NCBI GenBank assembly: GCA_009746045.1
Contig: RPFO01000079.1
Location: 6,984,453-7,048,452 of the forward strand
DNA: 64,000 nucleotides
Source of the DNA: Mesostigma viride
Taxonomy: Eukaryota; Streptophyta; Mesostigmatophyceae; Mesostigmatales; Mesostigmataceae
Direction: 5' to 3'
The position numbers were made by a program, and so were the translations under genes. Positions 1 through 24,189 of the stretch are shown here, in pieces. Below the pieces are notes generated by a model. That model saw only the letters and a program-made list of their open reading frames with translations. It was not told the origin of the DNA and did not search any database. The stretch's first letter is position 1; every line of letters begins with the position of its first letter.

Positions 1-131
1 AACCGGACCTGCAACACGCCCGACACAGAGGCGGCATGCGCAAGGCAAGGTCAGTGCGCCACCGGAAAGGCAGAAGCCGCCAGCCGGGATGCAACGCGGA
101 CTTGCGTTAAGGACAACAAGCAGCAATTTAC

Positions 132-401
132 CTCCTCAGCGTTGATAATAACGAGATTCCGAGCACGAGCAGTTTCCACAATTGCGGTGCTCCAAAAATT
201 CACTCCGTCACTGTAATCCTCATCGCCCCCTCTAAATAGCCGAAAACGCCCGCGCATTGCGGTGTCATCTTCCCACCCGGGGACGACGACGGTTGAGCCA
301 CTTTGGTTGACAGCAGCCCCAAGCGGCGGTTGCAGGCGACCTTCCGTCTGCTCTGGCATTGTGTTATAATAGAGGAAGCCAGTAGCCGAGGTGCTGGACA
401 T
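132..401 (-). CDS. Possible exon of an unrecognised protein
   Basis: An open frame starts at an ATG at 401 and codes about 90 residues rich in Gly, Ser and aromatics. It then meets a good donor (GAG|gtaaat, intron beginning at 131). If the donor is not used, the frame runs to a stop at 51. The composition is protein-like and not low complexity, but I do not recognise a family. The next ORF on the same strand (446-664) is similar in style, so the two may be parts of one broken or spliced gene. No neighbour gives functional context. Confidence 0.3.
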
Positions 402-445
402 ATTAAAGGAATACTATAAAAATATACACGAGAATGCCACTCCTT

Positions 446-664
446 TCATCCGCTTTTTCCGCGATAAAATATCCATTCTTCGTCGCCGCCTACGGCTAGT
501 CCCGGCTTCGTACCCAAATTAACAGCTCGCGCGTTCAACATAAGGCTGCTAAGAGAATTTCCATACCACAGCGACAATTCAATCGCATCGGCAGATGCCA
601 TCCAACCTAGGGCTATCGAGTTATATGTACCTGTAAAGAAGCGCCAACAGGCATACGCCCACAA
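446..664 (-). CDS. Unrecognised ORF, possible gene fragment
   Basis: A 72-codon frame with many Trp, Tyr and Gly residues, ending 45 bases before the ATG of the next minus-strand ORF and in a different frame. Together they could be a single beta-rich protein broken by a frameshift or an unseen intron. The family is not recognised. A decayed viral or transposon structural protein is possible but unsupported. Confidence 0.22.
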   Translation of the reverse strand: MWAYACWRFFTGTYNSIALGWMASADAIELSLWYGNSLSSLMLNARAVNLGTKPGLAVGGDEEWIFYRGKSG

Positions 665-1132
665 TCAGAAATGAGCAACGTTTTATAATTGACCGCGAGG
701 ATGCCTCACGCCTGTATGCCGACTCTGCCAGCCTGCACAGGCCAGTTAGAAAATCGTTGCTTGTGTTACTCGACGAGGGCACCGTGTTCAGCCTGGCACT
801 ACCTCCCGTTCAGCACATCACAACGTTCCACGTTTGATTGCGAGCGACTGGTCGCCCATCAACTGCCACAATCCGCCGAGGGCCTGAGGCCCGCTTGACA
901 CTCCCGAGTAGCGGACCAATCCGCGGCCAACGTCTTTGGCGCGACCGGCGGCCCGACATGACGGACAGATAATCCTGCCACGCGTCGAGCACTCGCCGTA
1001 GTGACAGCAGGCTTTTAAACACGTGCGACTGCCGACTGGAGTTGATCTGAGCTGACTTCCGCCTGAGTCGAGTTCTCGAGTTGAGTTTTCCCCGAAATCC
1101 CACGCCGCACATGGGCAGCACAGTCTACCTAT
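665..1132. other. No gene recognised
   Basis: Only short overlapping ORFs on both strands, without family signatures. CTAT at 1129-1132 is the candidate left target duplication of the next element. Confidence 0.4.
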
Positions 1133-2033
1133 CTGGCTGTCCGCGACACTCCCGGAGCTAGTGTATACCACCCCCCGGGGGGGCATTTTCTGGGGTGGGG
1201 GGGTGGGGGGGGTCTTGACCCCCGACCCCCCCCCCCCCAGTTTTTTTTTGGGGGGGGGGGGGTCGGCCCCCCAAAAATTTATATATCCTTAAGTGTATTA
1301 AAAAACAACTCTCTGCTTGGGCGCGGGTAGTTCCGGTGGGGCGCGGGTAGTTCCGGTGGCAAAACGCAGGGGAAGTGGCGCGGGGGGGGGGAGCGGCCTC
1401 TGAGAAGTAAGGAATACTAAGCGAAAATGCCACGTAGGCGGGGGCACAAAGAGAGACTGGACTGAATCGTATTGAGTTGCTGCAAATCATGATGAAGGGA
1501 AGAAGGGTTTAGGGGAGGGGAAAGGAGTAATATTTATACCCTTGGTACCCTAGGCTTAGCAGGGATTACCTATTGGCTATATTTGGAATAAACGTACACC
1601 TATTTACCTGGAAAGGAGTAATATTTATACCTGGGACGCAACAGGGTGTTTACTTGCATTCCTCACGGTGACCTTACGCGCGTCACTTGGCTCCCCTGGT
1701 CACATAATGCTCCCGTTCTAAACCTTTCACCTATCACACTACCCTCAGTGGGTAACCAGCTGGTCGATACGTGGTACCTCTTAACCTACCGATATTCCGC
1801 TATTTGTTAATAAAAAATACCCATTTACCCGGAAAATATTTATATTTCAGGGAGGGGGGGGGGGGGGTCTGCATCCAAAACCCCCTAACCCCCCCCCCCC
1901 CCATTTTCTTGGGGGGGGGAGGGGGGGGTCCAACCCCTTACCCCCGCCCCCCCAGTTTTGGGGGTGGGGGGGTGGGGGGGGGCTACCCCCCCCCCCTGTA
2001 TACACTAGCTCCGGGAGTGTCGCGGACAGCCAG
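1133..2033. mobile_element. 0.9-kb terminal-inverted-repeat element
   Basis: A 36-bp perfect inverted repeat bounds the segment: the left arm at 1133-1168 begins CTGGCTGTCC and the right arm is at 1998-2033. Both sides carry CTAT (1129-1132 and 2034-2037), which fits a 4-bp target duplication. Inside each arm lie long C and G runs (1170-1263 and 1853-1996), so the ends can form a large foldback. The centre repeats a short unit containing GGAGTAATATTTATACC near 1523 and 1613. No transposase frame is visible, so it is non-autonomous. The superfamily is not clear from termini alone. Confidence 0.6.
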
Positions 2034-2037
2034 CTAT

Positions 2038-2898
2038 AGGCTATAGTGACCGCGACATTATACAGGACGGAGTGAATACATTACCACGTTAAGTTGCGAT
2101 GGCACCCAAGCTTAAGTTGCGGTCGCCGCCCAAACGTCGCAACTTAACGCGGTAACGCAACCTTTAAATACGCAACTTAACGCGGCAATGACTGTATCTG
2201 ATGCCTGTTATCTGTTCATTGAGACTTGGATTCCATTATTCTGTTGACAGTACGTAAGCAATCATTATTGACAATTGGTGCTCAGGGAGTGAATAGTGAT
2301 GCGAAAACAAAAGCCTTCGGTTCCCTATTAAGTCGTCAACTTCGTATCGATAGTTGTGTTCCGTATCTGCTCATTCTGCTGCTACTAGGTGACGGGTAAA
2401 ATACCATTTTGTGTACCTCTGTAATCTGTATTCAGGCGGTATTCCATTTAGCTGCTCACCTCTGGCTCATGAATTGCAACGGCCTTCGAAAGGCACGAAC
2501 CATTTTGCTGCTCACGTCTGGCTCATGAGTTGCACGGCCGTCGAAAGGCACGAGCTTCAATGGGGAATGCTGCTTTGATGGGTAATTGCATTAAGCGTGG
2601 CGGCGCCCCCCTCTAACCCCAGCCGCAGCGTTGTCAAGTATATTTTTATCGTTTTGACGACGTCGTAATTTAACGAGTGCTGCCGATAACAAAATGCCAT
2701 TACCTACCGTCGGCTTTGCTTTAAGCTCGAGATCTACCTAGCTAGCGCTGCGAGGTTACTGGGACTGTTGGGAACAGAAGTGCTTTCCATGCAAGGCGCT
2801 GTCAGAACCAGCACCGGCAGTTTTGTCGTTGACACCCTCTCATCGTCCTGCATGGCATCTCTATAGCCTCTGCCGGACTATCGTCGACCGCTGCAGCG
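2038..2898. other. Upstream region of cyclin C; small repeats only
   Basis: Contains several copies of CGCAACTTAACGCGG and its complement (2088-2185) and a two-unit repeat of about 60 bp (2440-2562) with GCTGCTCACNTCTGGCTCATGA. No coding frame is convincing. The cyclin C promoter should lie here, but no core element stands out. Confidence 0.4.
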
Positions 2899-16031
<13,133 letters not shown>

Positions 16032-16062
16032 CCTGGTTGAATTGAATTGAATTGAATTGAAT

Positions 16063-16067
16063 TGTAA
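16063..16067 (+). terminator. Poly(A) signal TGTAA of cyclin C
   Basis: TGTAA, the green-algal polyadenylation signal, lies 32 bases after the cyclin C stop, directly after a short AATTG pentanucleotide run (16038-16062). Confidence 0.6.
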
Positions 16068-18206
16068 CATAACTCCGTTGGGAGTATATGTAGCACATAG
16101 CCCAGAGAAGGGGCATATGGCCTATCATACATTCTAAGCTACTTCCTGCAAGGGTGGGAATGTAAACAACACTTGCTCTAGGTGCACTAGGGCACCTGCA
16201 TCACCCAGAGTTTCAGGCAACACCCAGCTAAGGGGAGCCTGTCATAGGTGGGAAAGATCAGCGCAGCTATACAAAGGCTAGGGCATGGCTTATAAGCAGG
16301 GAGTGACCCCCTGCATGGGCACGGCATAATTAAATAAAGCTAGGTATCATCTGGAGGGTGGCTCATCATAGGCACACATGTACATGACTAAAAAGGCTAG
16401 GCCTCAGCTGGTATAGTGCCTGTAGTAGGCGGGCATGTACAAGGCCACTGTCTAACCTGGTTGCTATCGTAGTAAACCTTTTCGTCTGATGATATGTCCC
16501 CCCCCCCCCCCCGTAAATAAGAAACCACTTGCGTGCCATTCGCGGCCCGGAGTACCATGCTAATAGCTCATACTACTGTAGCAAAACAAAGGTTAGAAAC
16601 AAAGATCGTCTGCACCATATCCGCAACTCTAATGGACAGGAATATAATCCTTATTTGAGCTGTCCTATACAGTAATGGCAGATGAATCAGTAGTGAAGCA
16701 GCTATTAACTAATTAATTCTTGACACGTGCTCCCGTCGGGGAGTCACGGAGCACCTGAGTGCTTGTTATCCCTGAGTGTGCACAGCGGGAGGGGGCAGAG
16801 ACCCCCCCCTTCCCTCATGTCACAGGGTGCACAATCGGACCCGTCGAAAGGGTCTGGCATCCCCTGTGGGTGCAATAAAGCTTCGACATAGCAAATGCAA
16901 AGCGGGTGCAGTAGCTAGGGCTGCCCAGGCCCATGGTCCAGTGGCCACAGATAGGCTTGGAACTCATTCAGAGGCGCCCGCCAGTTTGGGAGAGTATAAT
17001 AGCGTCTACCTGAGCCTGAGGGTTAGGGGCATGAATTGCGTGTGCGTCTTGGAAAGACGAGGCGATTGTTATAGTCACGGGCTCACGGCAGAATTTGGTG
17101 CCCACACTCACGTGAAAGTTATTGCCGGCGCCGTTACCAGCCATGGCTATCTCGTGCTTGGCTCGTAGCTGGTGATATAGTCACTAGATATGGGGATATA
17201 ATCCTCATCTCATCAGCTGGTTGTCTCCTTGATATAATCCTCATCCGAGCCGGTACTCTAATATGGCAGACGAGGCGGTATGTACTGAGTGTAGCAGCTG
17301 TCCTCAGGGGCAATATGCCTCCACGTCCCTCGGGCTTCTACCCTGGCTAGCTAGCAATCAATTGGCCGCGGGGCCCGTGGCCGGGGAGAAAACAGTAGCA
17401 TGCCTTTCGGGAAGGCGCTTATTGCAGACGGCAGCCCATTTCTCCTTGTCTATCATGCGGGCGTGGAGTACAGATAGTCCCAGACCCCCTGCAGGCATCC
17501 TCAAGCGCTCAGTTGTGTCGCATCCGTCCAGTTCGCGCCGCGCCGGTGTGGGGCTCGCGCAAGTTTGGCATGCAGCGGGACTAGGGGACCCTGCCATAGC
17601 CGAGGAGGTGCATATGTCCACCTGGTTTGGTCTGCCACGTGTAATGCAGTGTTATACAACGCGATACATCGCGTACTAACACTACAACGCGATGTATTGC
17701 GTTGTAAAGATATTATGCATGCACGCTAAAACATAAATCAATACAACATCGATCCCATATGAATATGACAACATTCAGGCAGATGTGCATGCCTGATATG
17801 CATTATAAATTAAATAAATAATTACTCGTTATACTTGACTCTATGTGCATGCAAGCTAAAATATAAACAAGCTATAGTATATATATCAATGCATGGAGCT
17901 GTACCTCAGGATGTCGGTGCCCAGCAATTAGTACAGCTCGATCACTCCCCGGGTGCAAAATAACACAGCTTCAACTGTACATAACCATAAGAGAGATGCG
18001 CTGGTTGTCTCCTTGATACAGGCACCTCTGACTTGATCTTGCCCCGTACACCCGTAGGCTCCTCCACGTAGCAGTTACGAGCTGGCAAACGCAGTGCTAC
18101 TGGCGGACCGTAGATAGTAAGCGCAGGGCCACATGGAAGTGGGAATTAACCCCCACGTACAGCACGGTCGCCATGATAGCATTGGTGGGCATATGCTATA
18201 TGCAAT
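16068..18206. repeat. Decayed dispersed repeats between convergent genes
   Basis: Segments here recur elsewhere in the window. 16080-16190 matches 28810-28858 continued at 30570-30630. 16536-16600 resembles 28556-28615 and 55834-55893. 17040-17165 resembles 56140-56290. CTGGTTGTCTCCTTGAT occurs at 17217 and 18001. ORFs at 16776-17168 and 17263-17679 lie in this repeat and show no family signature. This looks like the wreck of one or more mobile elements, with no visible transposase. Confidence 0.55.
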
Positions 18207-18211
18207 TTACA
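18207..18211 (-). terminator. Poly(A) signal TGTAA of the minus-strand gene
   Basis: TGTAA on the minus strand, about 95 bases after the stop at 18304-18306. Confidence 0.45.
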
Positions 18212-18303
18212 TTCACGGGAGGCAAGTCAACTGGTGAAAGTGGACAGGCTAACAGTCTGAAAGTTTTCTTCTTTTAAGGGACCGGAAGGGCAACTGGTGC
18301 TCA

Positions 18304-21300
18304 TCATACTTGCGCAGGCACTGCAGGCGCAGCCACTGCTGCCGCCTGTGTCGCTGGCTGTGCAACGTTCTGCTGCACTGCAGGAACCGCTCCAGCGGCA
18401 GCTGGCGGGGGTGGCGCGGCGGCCGCCTTGTCTGCTGCAATCTTCTGCTGGCGGGCCTCCTCCTCCTGGATGTACGCCTGCGCCCTCGCCAGCTCCCTGT
18501 CCATAGTTAGTGTTTGATGGCCGACCATTCCCACCGGGTAATGGTATTAGCGAGGCAATGAAGGTTTGTGAGGACGGCCATCCGATCCTCACATTCACAC
18601 AAACAACAGCAGGAAGCTCATACATTCACACACAGTAGTAGTAGGTCGGTTAACATGTAGATAGGCACAGCCAGGCTGTACGAAATGGCCGCGGCCGACC
18701 CATGACGGACCACCAGCGATCTCACCAGCCTCTCTCAGCACACTCGGGTGAACACCCCATCTTTGTCATGACAACGTCTAAGCTTGCAGAGCCGGCCTTC
18801 CATGAAGCATCATTACTATTCTCCCGTACAGGTTTCGTGCCGTACGTTGGCCTGCTCTAGAAACCCCGCCACGAAGCCTATACTTGAGAATAGTAATGAT
18901 AAATGAAGATGATATAAAACAGGAAGGGGATAGACAGTCAAAGATAATAAACATAGCTTACTACGTATAGTCATAAATAATATAAAGAGGAAGCATGAGG
19001 AGATCACAACCCGCCATGCCTCAAAATTCAAAGCCAGCGGGTGGCAGATAGAAACTACTAAGCTCCTTGTGCTCCTCCAGCTGATATCTGGAGAATAACT
19101 ATTGGCTCTTAAGGAGCTCCTCCGGCTGATATCTGCAGAATAACTATTGGCTCTTAAGGAGCACCTCCAGCTGATATGTGCAGAATAACTATTGGCTCTT
19201 AAGGAGCTCCTCCAGCTGATATCTGCAGAATAACTATTGGCTCTTCGACACACAGCACGGGCTAGCAGCAAGCATACTATCACCTGTTGTTTACCCAGCC
19301 ACCCCTTTATCATGCTCCGCCCTCTATTGGTCCCCGCCCAGGGGTGCTCACACACTATATAGCACTTACTAACAAGCAGCGAGCAAGGGGTGCTACATAC
19401 CACACCATACAATGCAAACCATACAGCACGCACCTCTTGTGCTCCGCCATCTGGCGGTCCGCCGCGTCCTTGACCACCTTGCTGAGCGTGAGAATGGAAT
19501 CGGCCGGCTTGCGCTTGAGGGCGGAGAGCTTGTCCGCCACGGCAGGGGCTGGTGAGGACGACACCGCGCCATGGAGGGCGGTGATGTGGGCCTGGCTAAG
19601 CTCTAGCACGCGCTGGCAGGAGTCCTTGACCGATTTCTGCCATGGTGGTGGTGTAGCAGGGGGGGAGGAAGGTCAAAATGGGGGGGGGGGGGGGGAGGGA
19701 GAGGGAGAGATGATGAAGGGGTTGGGTGATTCTGAGGGAATTGGGCCAGGTGGTGGTGGTGGGTGGGAAGGGGGTGGGGGGTGGGGGGAAGCAGATATGG
19801 CACTGATTGTTGCATGGACTTGCCCCCCATTGATGGAGCAGCAGTATTCATCAACCTGCTTCCCAAATAGCGTGCGACTAATTCATCAACCTGCTTCCCA
19901 AATAACGCGCTACTTATTCATCAACCTGCTTCCCAAATAATGTACCACTAGTCGTATTTCAAACAGTCACCTAAATGCTGCCATGCTACCATGCTTTGCT
20001 AAAGTAATCACCTCTTTCCCGGGATGCCCCCAGCGCCATCGAAACAACAACAAGAAGAAGAAGAACCACGATAGCAGCACTCACCCCCATCGAAAAAAGG
20101 CCACCAATGCGTATCCAACCACGACACCAGGGACAAGGGCCACGAGATCAAGACCAACCTCCATCGCGGGGATGCCACCTGGCGTCTCGGCCACCGCCAC
20201 CAGGTGCACAACCAGGTCGTCCACCATCTCCTGACGGTCCGCGCTATCTTTAGATTTCCCCTTGAACACCCGGCGCGACGTCCTCGACATGCTCTTCTTG
20301 AAGCGGAACCAGCAGCCCGGCTGCTCCAGGATGTCGCGGTCGACGCCCATCGACGCCAGCGCCGCCTCCTCGAGCACCTGGCAGGGATAGGAGGCCGCGA
20401 AGTGAGGCAGTAAGAGATAAAACTGTGACAGGGGAAATAAGCAAGGTACTCATGTGTAAGAGATACAGTAACAGGGGAAACAAAACCCCCTAATTCTATT
20501 ATGGGTAAGAGATATAACTGTGACAGGGGAAATAAGCAAGGTGCTCATGTGTAAGAGATACAGTAACAGGGGAAACAAAACCCCCAAATTCTATTATGGG
20601 TAAGAGATATAACTGTGAGAGGGGAAATAAGTAAGACTATTAAGCGAGGCAACCAACTTCTTGAGTACCAGTTGGCAAACAGTTTGAGAAAAGAATGAAA
20701 AGAAATAGAACAGGCCCACGCAGTTCCATGGTAGGTGGGCCCATCTATACTAGGGTGGGTGCGCCTGGGAATGGGCGACACGCCGACACCTTTTGCACTG
20801 GAGGCACGGTGGACGTACGAATATGGCTCCTGGCTCATGCGCCCTACATCCTGAACCCTAAACCCTGAGCATGGGATCATGCACCAGTGGGATCCCTGGC
20901 GGGGGGGGTTGATGCCATCGGGCAGCCCCATTTCCAGCAAGTGCAGTGCCACAAACAATGTCCACTTGTCCATCAACACAGGGTAAAAGAGGGCAAAAGC
21001 CATGCTAGTCCACGCACCCGCCCCAGCTCCATCATGGCCTCGATGCTTGAGTACTTGAACATGGTTGCTGCCAGCCGCGCCGCCACCGCCTTGCACGCGT
21101 GATCATGTTCCGACTCGTACCCCGCCAGCAGCAGCAGCGGCAGCTTGCGCAGGGAGAGGGTCAGCAGGTCCTCCGTGGCGCCCGTTGCCTGGGGGGGGAG
21201 GGAGGGGGCGGGCGCAAGGGGTAGGGGTTGGACATGTTCACCACTGGATGTTGGGTTTGAGCAAGCGAGCGCATCATCATATTGCCCTTCTAAGATATGA

Positions 21301-22808
21301 GGTATGAGGTATGAGATATGTGTTAGGAGATAAGACATACGAGATAGGATATGGGATATGGAATATAGGAGATAGGAGATAGGAGATAGGAGATGGGAGA
21401 TGCGAGATAGGAGATGGGAGATGGGAGATGGGAGATGGGAGATGGGAGATGGGAGATGGGAGATGGGAGATGGGAGATGGGAGATGGGAGATGGGAGATG
21501 GGAGATGGGAGATGGGAGATGGGAGATGGGAGATGGGAGATGGGAGATGGGAGATGGGAGATGGGAGATGGGAGATGGGAGATGGGAGATGGGAGATGGG
21601 AGATGGGAGATGGGAGATGGGAGATGGGAGATAGGAGATGGGAGATGGGAGATGGGAGATAGGAGATGGGAGATAGGAGATGGGAGATGGGAGATGGGAG
21701 ATAGGAGATAGGAGATAGGAGATAGGAGATAGGAGATAGGAGATAGGAGAAAGGAGATAGGAGATAGGAGATAGGAGATAGGAGATAGGAGATAGGAGAT
21801 AGGAGATAGGAGATTGGAGATAGGAGATTGGAGATAGGAGATAGGAGATAGGAGATAGGAGATAGGAGATAGGAGATAGGAGATAGGAGATAGGAGATAG
21901 GAGATAGGAGATAGGAGATAGGAGATAGGAGATAGGAGATAGGAGATAGGAGATAGGAGATAGGAGATAGGAGATAGGAGATAGGAGATAGGAGATAGGA
22001 GATAGGAGATAGGAGATAGGAGATAGGAGATAGGAGATAGGAGATAGGAGACAGGAGATAGGAGATAGGAAATACTGAGGGCGGGGTTGTAGGTTGAGGG
22101 AGAAGGGGGGGGGGGAAGGTAAGCAGGCCTTCACCAGGGCAACAAGCGGGTGTGCCAGCACTGCATGGATAAGTAAATGGAGCTAAGAATCGGACCAATA
22201 AGCGAGGTCTGCGATGCGCTGCCAGGCGAGGTCTATGGGGAATGCCAGGCGCGAACAGACACTACGGATGCCAGGCTAAGCAATAACCCACGAATGCCAT
22301 CATTCCATAGCTGAGGTCACGCGGAATGACGGGCCCGAAAGCAATGTGACAACAACGGGTGCAGGAAACCATCTGCATGTGAAGCCCGCTGTCTTCCATT
22401 CACCATCCCCCTTCTCAATCGTTCAATTATTCTTTGGATAATGTCATGTGTACGGTTCTCAGTCCGTCACCATAATAGGAATAAACTGCTGACTGGCAGA
22501 GGAATGGTGGGGTGGTGGAACAAGCTTTTATAAAAGCACCAGCGCACAAGCCTAATGCTTGTCGACCCCTCCCTCGCTTAGTGAGAATCCCTTGTGTGGG
22601 AAATGTGCTCGGTATCAAGTCGGTGTTTTTATACGGGAAAGTAAGCGCATATGTCAGGGCAAGTGGCTGACCTTTGCAGCCTCGATCGTCTTCCGGACCC
22701 TCGTCTCCTTGTACTGCTCGATCTTGCGCGAGACGGCTGTGGACACGGCGGCCGAGCCTGCCTTCACGGCGACGGCGGTTTTAGCCGCCACCTGGGCGCC
22801 AGCCACCC
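18304..22808 (-). CDS. Unrecognised helical protein, last five exons
   Basis: Coding exons in order are 22808-22672, 21188-21018, 20377-20159, 19636-19434 and 18496-18304. All have AG acceptors and GT donors and one consistent phase; the reading ends in TGA. They code about 306 residues; the 5' exon with the start lies above 22808 and was not found. The first part is an Ala/Val/Lys-rich helix (VAAKTAVAVKAG). The middle is helical and mixed-charge, with LLTLSLRKLPLLLL and FRFKKSMSRTSRRVFKGKSK. The end is a charged helix (ELARAQAYIQEEEARQQK), then an Ala/Pro/Gln-rich tail. A second donor at 20084 would include a hydrophobic stretch but breaks the phase with the next exon. No family was recognised. 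The gene points away from YIPF6, so the two may share a promoter region. Confidence 0.65.
19070..19243. repeat. 44-bp tandem repeat, four units
   Basis: The unit contains CTCCTCCAGCTGATATCTGC and AATAACTATTGGCTCTT. It lies in the last intron of the minus-strand gene. Confidence 0.9.
19846..19943. repeat. Three-unit tandem repeat (ATTCATCAACCTGCTTCCCA)
   Basis: Units of about 36 bp, in the intron between the third and fourth resolved exons of the minus-strand gene. Confidence 0.8.
20409..20632. repeat. 95-bp tandem repeat, about 2.3 units
   Basis: GTAAGAGATATAACTGTGAC recurs at about 20410, 20505 and 20600. The array lies just upstream of exon 20377-20159 of the minus-strand gene. Confidence 0.85.
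21300..22070. repeat. Heptamer array GGAGATR, about 770 bp
   Basis: Mostly GGGAGAT units (to about 21690), then GGAGATA units, with scattered variants at the junction. It lies in the intron between the first two resolved exons of the minus-strand gene. ORFs of nearly 300 codons across it are artefacts of a 7-base repeat open in all frames. Confidence 0.95.
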
Positions 22809-22814
22809 CTGCAG

Positions 22815-24189
22815 GGATGCACCCATATGAGCACCGGGTCGCGGGGTAAGTTGTTTCTGTTTAGTAATGGTGAGTCTGCAACAAATAGCTGCACCCGGAA
22901 GTCGCCTTGTACAGCAAACAATATACATATGGTATAGACGTCAGGCATATCTGTACCCAAGCTGAGGTGAGGCCTTAACGCTCAGTGAACAAAAAACGTG
23001 GCTACCTACAGCCTAACCAGTTGAAAGCTCACCGATATTGTGTGATGTAGTCATTGCGATGCCGGATTATGAAGATGGGATTTTGGTCTAGCCACGCGTG
23101 CACCGGTATACCAGAAATGAGATCCCAATGCCTCCTAATAAGAATCGCTCTACCTTAGGAAAAACTGGCTGGTTGTAGGATCGGAGACCGAACGTGGCTG
23201 AAGTGGTAAGATGGAATCTACGAAGTCGAGCTCGTCAACACCAGCATGCCATCCAGCGCACGACTTTGTTCCTAACTTCTCTGCCAAGTTATTTGTAGCA
23301 ATCGTGGAGTGCTCCTCGTCGGCACTAAGCAGTCAGCACTCGGCGGTCAACAAAGGCCAGCCCCGCTCCCAGCCCGGAGCCTCGGTCGCTCGCACCTTTT
23401 TGCAGTCCAAGCCTGAGACCAGGGGAAAAGATATTTCAGCGAATGTTCACGCTGCCAGGTGTCCATCTTTCTACGCAACGAAATGGGCGGGAGACGTATC
23501 GGGCAAAGCGAGGAAAACGGTTGGCATCAAAGGAGCAGCCAACTCAGCAGAATCTACATCGGGCAGTTCAGGGTACATACAGTACTGAAGTTGTTTCCTG
23601 CTGATCCCTGGCTGATCCCGTTTCTTGCATCTAACATGTCATGGAGCTGCCAGCGCAACAGCAACCAAAAGGAGCGCGTCCGGCGCGGCGCGACGTGAAG
23701 GTGTGGACATTGGAGATCAGGGGCCCTAAGTGGGTTTATTTAGACCTCCTGAAGATCCCAGAAGGTAGTCGATTCAGGTGAATCAGCTGCACCCACGTTG
23801 TACTGTGGCAGTGGCTGGCATTTGGCAGCCAGCAATACTCAAGTTCACTCCTCAAGCATCCCCTTGTCCAAGCACGTTGAACGGGGAAGGTTTCATGGCA
23901 GGATTCGGGCAGTTCGTTCAACTACCCGGGTAATGGGAAGGCCATGCCAGTGGGAAAAGGCAACGTTGCCAACTGGTCTAAGCATTACATGATCGATTAG
24001 TGTCTCAGAATGCAGTAAGGACAACGCGACTAGTAACTTCTACTCGTCAAGCAACCCGGTCAATGCGCAAAGAAAGTCCATCGGGTATTGTTTGGACCGT
24101 AAATGCGACCAGAGGCCGGCATTACAGATGATATTTTTATGCTGCCTGTTATAATCTAGGGTTTTCTGCCGCGAACAACGTCTGCAAAG
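22815..24189. other. Intergenic region between divergent genes; no gene resolved
   Basis: It should hold the 5' exon and promoter of the minus-strand gene and the YIPF6 promoter. ORFs such as 23211-23588 show no family signature or convincing splice signals. Confidence 0.35.

Noticed and set aside
16485..16540. Hammerhead ribozyme from CTGATGA followed by GAAAC
   Set aside because: The bases between cannot form the needed stem.
20084..20377. Longer version of the third resolved exon with a membrane segment
   Set aside because: Ending at the donor at 20084 leaves two extra bases and puts the next exon out of frame; the donor at 20158 keeps phase 0.
21300..22070. Interstitial telomere
   Set aside because: The heptamer GGAGATR is not TTTAGGG or a close variant.
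21277..22198. Minus-strand ORFs of about 290 codons with a Ser-Pro-Ile-Ser-Tyr repeat
   Set aside because: A seven-base repeat is open in all frames and lies in an intron.
23211..23588. Plus-strand ORF of 125 codons
   Set aside because: No family signature and ordinary composition for a random frame; the region more likely holds promoters of the divergent genes.
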